From the NCBI GenBank assembly GCA_025362795.1, contig JANYFE010000062.1:1-64000 (forward strand): a DNA stretch of 64,000 nt, read 5' to 3'. Source of the stretch: Rhodobacterales bacterium. Its GTDB lineage: Bacteria > Pseudomonadota > Alphaproteobacteria > Rhodobacterales > Rhodobacteraceae. The position numbers and the translations under genes were made by a program. Every line of letters begins with the position of its first letter. Within the stretch, counting starts at the first letter, position 1. Under the pieces are notes generated by a model that did not search any database, was not told where the DNA came from, and worked only from the letters and a program-made list of their open reading frames with translations. Positions 58,949 to 64,000 of this stretch are shown piece after piece.

Positions 58949-59725
58949 TTAGTCCTTTTCTGAAAACCGGGGTTTACGCTTTTCACGGAACGCCGCCAAG
59001 CCCTCTGCCAGATCAGGACTGCCCGCCACCAACGCCCCGGCCAAGGATTCCAGCACCCGTTCCCGGTCCTCCCCGTCCGCAGCGTTGATCAGCATTTTGG
59101 TCAACTCACTGGCCCGCGCACCGCGCTCCATCACACGCTCCGCCACGGTCTCAGCCGCCGCCAAACCGCCACCTGCGGCCACAACCTGATCCACAATCCC
59201 CAGTGTCAGAGCCTGTTCTGCCGTGAAAACCTCACCAAACAGCGCCATCCGCCGGACCAGTTGCGCCCCGAACCGCCGCACCGCCCGCTGCGTCCCCGAC
59301 CAACCCGGAATTATGCCCAGCCCGGCTTCCGGTTGGCCGATCCTGACATGCGCCTCTGCAATCCGCAGATCGGCGCAAGCGGCCAGTTCCAACCCCCCGC
59401 CCAGCGCATGACCATTCAGAACCGCTATCACCGGCTGCGACAGCCGCGCCAGCGCATCGAACGCGGCATGGCCATCACGCACCCAGTGGCGGCCAAAATC
59501 TTCCGCCGACCACCCGCTCCACGCGGCGATGTCCCCGCCGGCTGAAAAAGCCCGCCCCTCGCCGGTCAGGATGACAACTTGCGCCTGCGACCGCTCAATC
59601 TGGCGGCAAAGTGGTACCAGCGCATCGACCATCTCGGCGTCCAGTGCGTTCAACTTGTCTGCCCGCCGCAAGGTCAGCCGCGCAATCCCGCCGTCAATCA
59701 CCAGATCAAGCCGCGCATCGCTCAT
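58949..59725 (-). CDS. Enoyl-CoA hydratase/isomerase family protein
   Basis: A 258-residue crotonase-fold enzyme: RADKLNALDAEMVDALV near the N-terminus, oxyanion residues in EGRAFSAGGDIAAW (about 55-68) and NGHALGGGLELAACADLRIA (about 102-121), with the acidic GQPEAGLGIIPG segment. The ATG overlaps the CoA-transferase stop (ATGA); a longer frame was rejected because it lies inside that gene. It probably hydrates or isomerises the acyl-CoA product of the upstream enzyme. Confidence 0.9.
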   Translation of the reverse strand: MSDARLDLVIDGGIARLTLRRADKLNALDAEMVDALVPLCRQIERSQAQVVILTGEGRAFSAGGDIAAWSGWSAEDFGRHWVRDGHAAFDALARLSQPVIAVLNGHALGGGLELAACADLRIAEAHVRIGQPEAGLGIIPGWSGTQRAVRRFGAQLVRRMALFGEVFTAEQALTLGIVDQVVAAGGGLAAAETVAERVMERGARASELTKMLINAADGEDRERVLESLAGALVAGSPDLAEGLAAFREKRKPRFSEKD

Positions 59726-61293
59726 AGCGTCAATCCGATCAGTCCCGGCTGAAACAGAGCCGCATCCATCAACCGCAGCCGCGGCGACACCCCCAGTTTC
59801 GTGGTTGCCTGCGCCAGAATGTCCCGCTCCAGATCCACCCCCGGTGCGATCTCCGTCACCACCAGACCCGGCGGTTCCAGCCGGATCACGCAACGCTCGG
59901 TGACATAGGTGATGTCCTGTCCCTGCGCCCGCGCCCGCCGCCCCGAAAAGCTGATCTGATCGACTTTCGGCACGAATTTCGCGATCTTGCCTTCCTTGTC
60001 GATCACCAACTGCCCGTCCCGCAGGCTCATCTTGGCCCCGGCATTGAAATTGCCGGAAAACACGATCTTGCGTGCCCTTGCGGTGATATCGACAAAGCCG
60101 CCGGCCCCCGCCGTGCGATGGGGTGTGGCCGACAGCCGAGAGACGTTGACCGATCCTTCCGCATCAATCTCCAGAAACGACAGCAACGCGCAATCGAATC
60201 CACCACCCTGAAAATAGCTGAACTGATGCGGCGAGGCGACGAAAGCTTCGGCATTGGCCGCACAGCCGAATTTGAAATCCAGCAACGGAATGCCGCCCAC
60301 CGCACCCTGCTCGATCACCCAGGTGACCGCGCCGTGCAGACCTTCCTCCAGCAAGATCCGCGGCACATTGGCCGAAATGCCGAACCCGATGTTCACCGCC
60401 CAGCCGGGACGCAACTCTTGCGCCACCCGCCGCGCGATGACTTTGGACACACCGAACTCCGGCACCTCGAACGTGTGCAGCGGCCGGAAAACCTCGCCCG
60501 AAATCGCCGGATCATAGGGGGTTGCGGTGGTTTGCAACTGATCCGGCGCTTCGACAACCACATCAACCAATATCCCCGGCACCCGCACATCATGTGGTTT
60601 CAGACTGCCGTTCTGCACCACCCGCTTGACCTGCGCGATCACGACACCACCAGAGTTTCGCGCCGCCAGCGCCATCTCCATCGCGCCCAGCGTCGCGCCT
60701 TCGTGTTCGTAGGTCAGGTTGCCATTCTCATCCGCCGTCGTCGCCCGGATCACCGCAGCATCGGGTCTGATCGGCGGAAAGTGCAGCCATTCGTCGCCGT
60801 CAAAATTGACCCGGCGCACAAACGGCTGGGCGCGGGCCGTGGCGTTCATCGCGCAACCCTCTTGATTGGGGTCCACAAATGTCTCCATCCCGACCTTGGT
60901 CAGAACCCCCGGCCGCCGCCCCGCACCTTCGCGCAGCATGTCAAACAGGATACCTGACGGCACGTTCCACGCGGCAACCTGTTCGGTCAGGATCATTGCC
61001 CAGATTTTCGGCGGTTCGGCATGGGTCGGTCCAGAGGGATAAGACCCGCCGATGATCCGGCTCAGCAACCCCGGCACCGCGATATGATCCACGCCCTTGG
61101 TGCCGAACATGTCCCCTGCGGCGATCGGATGCACCGAGGTCAGGCGGCGCGGATGACCCTCTGCGGCAAACCTTTCGCCGATGGCCTGCAGCACTGCGTC
61201 CGGGCAACACAGCCCGGACGACGACGACACGGCCATCGTTGCGCCATCCTTGATAAGCGCGGCGGCTTCTGCAGCGGTTTTGACCTTGCTCAT
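59722..61293 (-). CDS. Acyl-CoA:acid CoA-transferase (PCT/YdiF type)
   Basis: A 523-residue family I CoA-transferase with alpha and beta halves fused. N-terminal AAALIKDGATMAVSSSSGLC and the C-terminal beta part with the catalytic Glu in WVIEQGAVGGIPLLDFKFGC (about 326-345) fit propionate/acetate CoA-transferases. It would activate a carboxylic acid by taking CoA from acetyl- or propionyl-CoA. GAGG precedes the ATG at 61293. Confidence 0.9.
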   Translation of the reverse strand: MSKVKTAAEAAALIKDGATMAVSSSSGLCCPDAVLQAIGERFAAEGHPRRLTSVHPIAAGDMFGTKGVDHIAVPGLLSRIIGGSYPSGPTHAEPPKIWAMILTEQVAAWNVPSGILFDMLREGAGRRPGVLTKVGMETFVDPNQEGCAMNATARAQPFVRRVNFDGDEWLHFPPIRPDAAVIRATTADENGNLTYEHEGATLGAMEMALAARNSGGVVIAQVKRVVQNGSLKPHDVRVPGILVDVVVEAPDQLQTTATPYDPAISGEVFRPLHTFEVPEFGVSKVIARRVAQELRPGWAVNIGFGISANVPRILLEEGLHGAVTWVIEQGAVGGIPLLDFKFGCAANAEAFVASPHQFSYFQGGGFDCALLSFLEIDAEGSVNVSRLSATPHRTAGAGGFVDITARARKIVFSGNFNAGAKMSLRDGQLVIDKEGKIAKFVPKVDQISFSGRRARAQGQDITYVTERCVIRLEPPGLVVTEIAPGVDLERDILAQATTKLGVSPRLRLMDAALFQPGLIGLTL

Positions 61294-61300
61294 CGCATCC

Positions 61301-62896
61301 TCAGGAATTGCCTCGAATCAGATCGGCGGCCTTTTCGCCGATCATGATTGTGGGTGCATTGGTGTTTGATCCGATCAGACTTGGCATGATCGAACTGTCG
61401 CAAATCCGCAGGCCGTCAACGCCGCGCACCCGCAATTGTGGGTCTATGACGGCCATTTCATCACGCCCCATGCGACAGGTGCCGACCGGATGATAAGACG
61501 TGCGGCCATGTTGCCGGGCATAGGCCTCATAGTCACTTTGGGTTTTGACAGCGGCATCTGGAAAGCAGATGGCCCGGATGTATTTTTGCAAGGACGGCTG
61601 GCTGAACATGTCCCGGCTGATCCGGACACCTTCCACCCCGATCCGCAGATCGTCCGGTTCTGCCAGAAAATTCGGGTCTACCACGGGCAAATCCCGTGGA
61701 TCGGCCGACCGTAACGTCACCGTCCCCCGGCTTTTCGGCCGCAGCGTATAGGAATTCAGCGTTACCCCCGATTTCCCTTTCGGCGCCGAAGGCACCCCCG
61801 CCTCGGCGCCCGCCCCCGCCAGAAAATGAAACTGCAAATCCGGGCTGGGCGCGGCCTTGTCGGCGTACCAGAACGCCCCGCCCTCCACGACATTCGAGGC
61901 GATCGGACCGGTTTTGAACAGCGCATATTCGATGCCCGCCCACAGCGCCCAATGCGGTTTGTTGTATTTGTCCAGCGACGCATGCGCCTTCAACTCCGCC
62001 ACAATGTCGATGCCGAAATGGTCCGTAAGGTTCTGCCCGACCCCCGGCAGATCCTGTGCAACTTTGATCCCCATGCTGTTCAGATGCGCCGCTGGCCCAA
62101 TTCCCGAAAGCAGCATCAGCTTGGGCGACCCCACGGCACCCGAGGTTACGATCACCTCGCTGCCCGCCCGCACGATCTGCACAGCACCGGACAGCGCATA
62201 TTCAACGCCCGTCGCGCGGCCTTTTTCGATGACCACCCGCAGCACCAGCGCATCGGTGATCAGCGTCAGGTTGGGCCGCTTCAACGCAGGCCGCAGATAG
62301 CCGACCGCTGCGGAACAGCGCCGGCTGTTCTTGGTCGTGGTTTGGTAAACTCCGGCCCCGGCTTGGGTTTCACCATTGAAATCCGGGTTGTAGGGAATGC
62401 CAAATTCCTGGCAGCTTTGCACGAACGCCCGCGTGACCGGTTGCGGATCGGGCAGGTTCGACACGCCCAAGGGCCCGTCTGTGCCATGCCAGCCGCCCGA
62501 CAGAATCGTGTTGCCCTCTGATCGCAGGAAATACTTCTGAATGTCGGCAAAGCCCCAGCCCTCGGCACCCTCTGTCACCCAGCGGTCATAGTCGCTGGGA
62601 TGGCCGCGCGTGAAAACCTGCGCGTTGATCGAAGACCCGCCCCCCAGCACCCGCGCCTGCGCGTAAGGAATTTCTCGATTGTTGACATGGCGTTGCGGCG
62701 CGGTGGTCAACCCCCAGGTCAGCGGTCCGGTGGTCATCTTGGCAAAACCAACCGGCACATGAATCAACGGATTGGTGTCGCGCCCCCCCGCCTCGATCAG
62801 ACACACCCGCAGGTCGGCGTTCTCCGACAGCCGCGCTGCCAGCACGCATCCCGCCGATCCCCCACCGACGATGACATAGTCAAAACCCTGTTTCAT
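61301..62896 (-). CDS. GMC-family alcohol/choline dehydrogenase-like oxidoreductase
   Basis: A 531-residue FAD enzyme. FAD loop DYVIVGGGSAGCVLAARLSE at about 6-25, GMC signature 1 YAQARVLGGGSSINAQVFTR (about 78-97), signature 2 VTSGAVGSPKLMLLSGIGP, and the C-terminal active-site His and Asn in SYHPVGTCRMG and SNTNAPTIMIGEKAADLI. Closest family is choline dehydrogenase BetA and relatives oxidising alcohols. First gene of the operon; its Shine-Dalgarno lies in a hairpin (62902-62934). No betaine aldehyde dehydrogenase is adjacent, so choline is not assured as substrate. Confidence 0.88.
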   Translation of the reverse strand: MKQGFDYVIVGGGSAGCVLAARLSENADLRVCLIEAGGRDTNPLIHVPVGFAKMTTGPLTWGLTTAPQRHVNNREIPYAQARVLGGGSSINAQVFTRGHPSDYDRWVTEGAEGWGFADIQKYFLRSEGNTILSGGWHGTDGPLGVSNLPDPQPVTRAFVQSCQEFGIPYNPDFNGETQAGAGVYQTTTKNSRRCSAAVGYLRPALKRPNLTLITDALVLRVVIEKGRATGVEYALSGAVQIVRAGSEVIVTSGAVGSPKLMLLSGIGPAAHLNSMGIKVAQDLPGVGQNLTDHFGIDIVAELKAHASLDKYNKPHWALWAGIEYALFKTGPIASNVVEGGAFWYADKAAPSPDLQFHFLAGAGAEAGVPSAPKGKSGVTLNSYTLRPKSRGTVTLRSADPRDLPVVDPNFLAEPDDLRIGVEGVRISRDMFSQPSLQKYIRAICFPDAAVKTQSDYEAYARQHGRTSYHPVGTCRMGRDEMAVIDPQLRVRGVDGLRICDSSIMPSLIGSNTNAPTIMIGEKAADLIRGNS

Positions 62897-62901
62897 CCAC
62901 T

Positions 62902-62934
62902 CCCCCGCCTGCGGCCGCCAACTACAGGTGGGGG
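62902..62934 (-). promoter_or_regulatory. Hairpin enclosing the ribosome site of the GMC gene
   Basis: On the minus strand CCCCCACCTG (62934-62925) pairs with CAGGCGGGGG (62911-62902), ten pairs including one G-T wobble, with a 13-base loop. The 3' arm contains the GGGGG of the Shine-Dalgarno, six bases before the ATG at 62896. Folding would hide the ribosome site and could lower or condition translation. Confidence 0.4.
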
Positions 62935-62994
62935 CAATCTACAAGTAACCATATAGTTAATTCAAGCCTCGACGTGACCGGTTTCAAGGGTGCT

Positions 62995-64000
62995 TCACTT
63001 GATCGCGGCAATCGCCTTCATCGCGGCCACAAGCGTCTTTTCCGCGCTCGCGAAAGCTTCATCTATGAACTTGAATTGCTTATAGATTTCCTTGGCGTTC
63101 TTGGCTTTCTTGATAATGGCCGCATACTTTTTGCGCGCTCCGGCCTGCACCGAAAGCACCCGCTTCAGCGCAGCCAGTTTGGTGCTGGCGGCTTTCAGTT
63201 CCGGCTGCGCCAGACTTTTGTCCGTCTGCGCTTTTTCCAAAGCATATTTGCAATGCTTCTCGATCAGCTTGCCTTCCGCAACGGCCTTTTTGGCGGCAAC
63301 CACCAGCACGCTTTCTTGCAGGATCGTCGGCAGACCGGCCTCGGTCGCACCCGATTTTGGCGCGAAATCAAGGATCTTTTCAATGATCTTTGCAAACTTG
63401 GCGGCATAGGTGTCCATCTTGGTGTCCACCTCGGATTTATAGGCGTTGCCCGCTTCTGCCAGATTCTTGCTGTCGGCAGCGATCTGCTTTTTAAGCTTAT
63501 CCAAGGCCGCGCCCTGCCTTTTGAAGTCTTTTTCCAGCGTATCAACCGCTTTGACGACCGAAGGCGTCAGCGTGCCCTTTCCCGCTTTGGCCTTGGCCTG
63601 ATCCTTTTTCAACGCGTCCTGCGCGTCTTTCAGTTCGGTTTCATGCAGTTTCAGATCGGTATCTATATGTTCCAACAGGATTTTTAGATCGTTGATCGTC
63701 TGCTTGGCTTCGTTCGTCATCTGGCGGCATTTGACCTGCTCTTTCCAAAGCGCATCAACGGCCTTGTCCAGCGCCTTGTAAGCGTCGTTGAATGGCTTGT
63801 TCTTGCGAAAATCCGCAAGACTTTCGCCCACAACCCCGTCCGCGCGGGCCTTGACCAATGCGGCGGGCAATTTTTCCTGAATAGCTTCAATACCTTGGTA
63901 TTCCTTCAAAAACGCATCGACCTGCGCTTTCACGGCCTTGGCGGAATATTTCGAGATGGCAGATTCCAGCTCCTTATAACCCGCCTCGTGGTTGCCCCAT
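62995..64000 (-). CDS. Lysine-rich coiled-coil protein (partial, cut by window end)
   Basis: The open frame reaches the window edge (64000) without a stop, so the N-terminus is outside; at least 334 residues are visible. The protein is rich in Lys, Ala, Asp and Glu, with long stretches of heptad-like helix (DTLEKDFKRQGAALDKLKKQ; AALKRVLSVQAGARKKYAAI; KNAKEIYKQFKFIDEAFASA) and no membrane segment. A GTG at 63933 is a possible internal start, but nothing favours it. It ends 99 bases from the GMC gene. I do not recognise a family. Confidence 0.6.
   Translation of the reverse strand, partial: WGNHEAGYKELESAISKYSAKAVKAQVDAFLKEYQGIEAIQEKLPAALVKARADGVVGESLADFRKNKPFNDAYKALDKAVDALWKEQVKCRQMTNEAKQTINDLKILLEHIDTDLKLHETELKDAQDALKKDQAKAKAGKGTLTPSVVKAVDTLEKDFKRQGAALDKLKKQIAADSKNLAEAGNAYKSEVDTKMDTYAAKFAKIIEKILDFAPKSGATEAGLPTILQESVLVVAAKKAVAEGKLIEKHCKYALEKAQTDKSLAQPELKAASTKLAALKRVLSVQAGARKKYAAIIKKAKNAKEIYKQFKFIDEAFASAEKTLVAAMKAIAAIK

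Noticed and set aside
61826..62521. 231-codon plus-strand frame
   Set aside because: Antisense to the GMC oxidoreductase; no motif.
1..64000. CRISPR arrays, tRNA or rRNA genes, prophage
   Set aside because: No regularly spaced repeats, cloverleaf-like sequences, rRNA segments or phage structural genes were seen on reading the intergenic stretches; only the IS630 end is mobile.

Overview
The window looks like the chromosome of a GC-rich alphaproteobacterium of the Rhodobacterales (Rhodobacteraceae/Roseobacter group). The reasons are the flagellar gene set (FlaF/FlbT regulators beside flagellin, a rod-binding protein without a muramidase domain, a MotE-like protein, CtrA-like boxes in flagellar promoters), the style of the ABC and oxidoreductase clusters, and tightly packed operons with many 1-8 base overlaps. 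No rRNA, tRNA or CRISPR array was seen, and no gene-free stretch is longer than about 220 bases.

Layout. (1) 1-137: right end of an IS630-family insertion sequence, abutting flgD. (2) 138-32211: a flagellar supercluster. It holds flgD-fliK (minus); flgJ-like, orf108, flagellin, flaF, flbT, DUF1217 (plus); fliI (minus); flgBC-fliEQ-flgFGAH-fliL-like (plus); a long minus operon fliL, DUF6468-like, motE, motA, orf733, SLT lysozyme, flhA, fliR, flhB, orf110; fliF-fliH-fliN-fliP (plus); and flgE-flgK-flgL-flgI, motB and orf298 (minus). fliG, fliM, fliO and chemotaxis genes are not in the window. Seven intergenic regions carry a TTAA-N7-TTAA-like box, which suggests CtrA control of the early and middle genes but not of flagellin.

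(3) 32428-45517: a divergent catabolic cluster around a MarR regulator. The minus arm has a 2Fe-2S ferredoxin and a DgcA/N-methylproline-demethylase-like flavoprotein. The plus arm has a molybdenum hydroxylase (FAD subunit plus a fused 2Fe-2S/molybdopterin subunit), a 6-hydroxynicotinate-reductase-like Fe-S protein, a UPF0280 protein, a DUF1185 protein and a HyuA/HyuB ATP-dependent lactamase pair. Together these read as hydroxylation, ring reduction and hydrolytic opening of an N-heterocycle, possibly an N-methylated one. This is the least described system in the window.

(4) 45514-57314: an amino-sugar (chitin-oligosaccharide/GlcNAc) utilisation locus. A cytoplasmic GH20 hexosaminidase and a GntR regulator are divergent from an ABC importer, a Gfo/Idh dehydrogenase, a SIS-type GlcN-6-P deaminase, a ROK kinase, NagA and a MaoC-fold protein. 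(5) 57376-62896: a minus operon of GMC oxidoreductase, CoA-transferase, enoyl-CoA hydratase, Dabb protein and glycerate 2-kinase, probably acid/alcohol catabolism of unknown substrate. (6) 62995-64000: a lysine-rich coiled-coil protein cut by the window edge.
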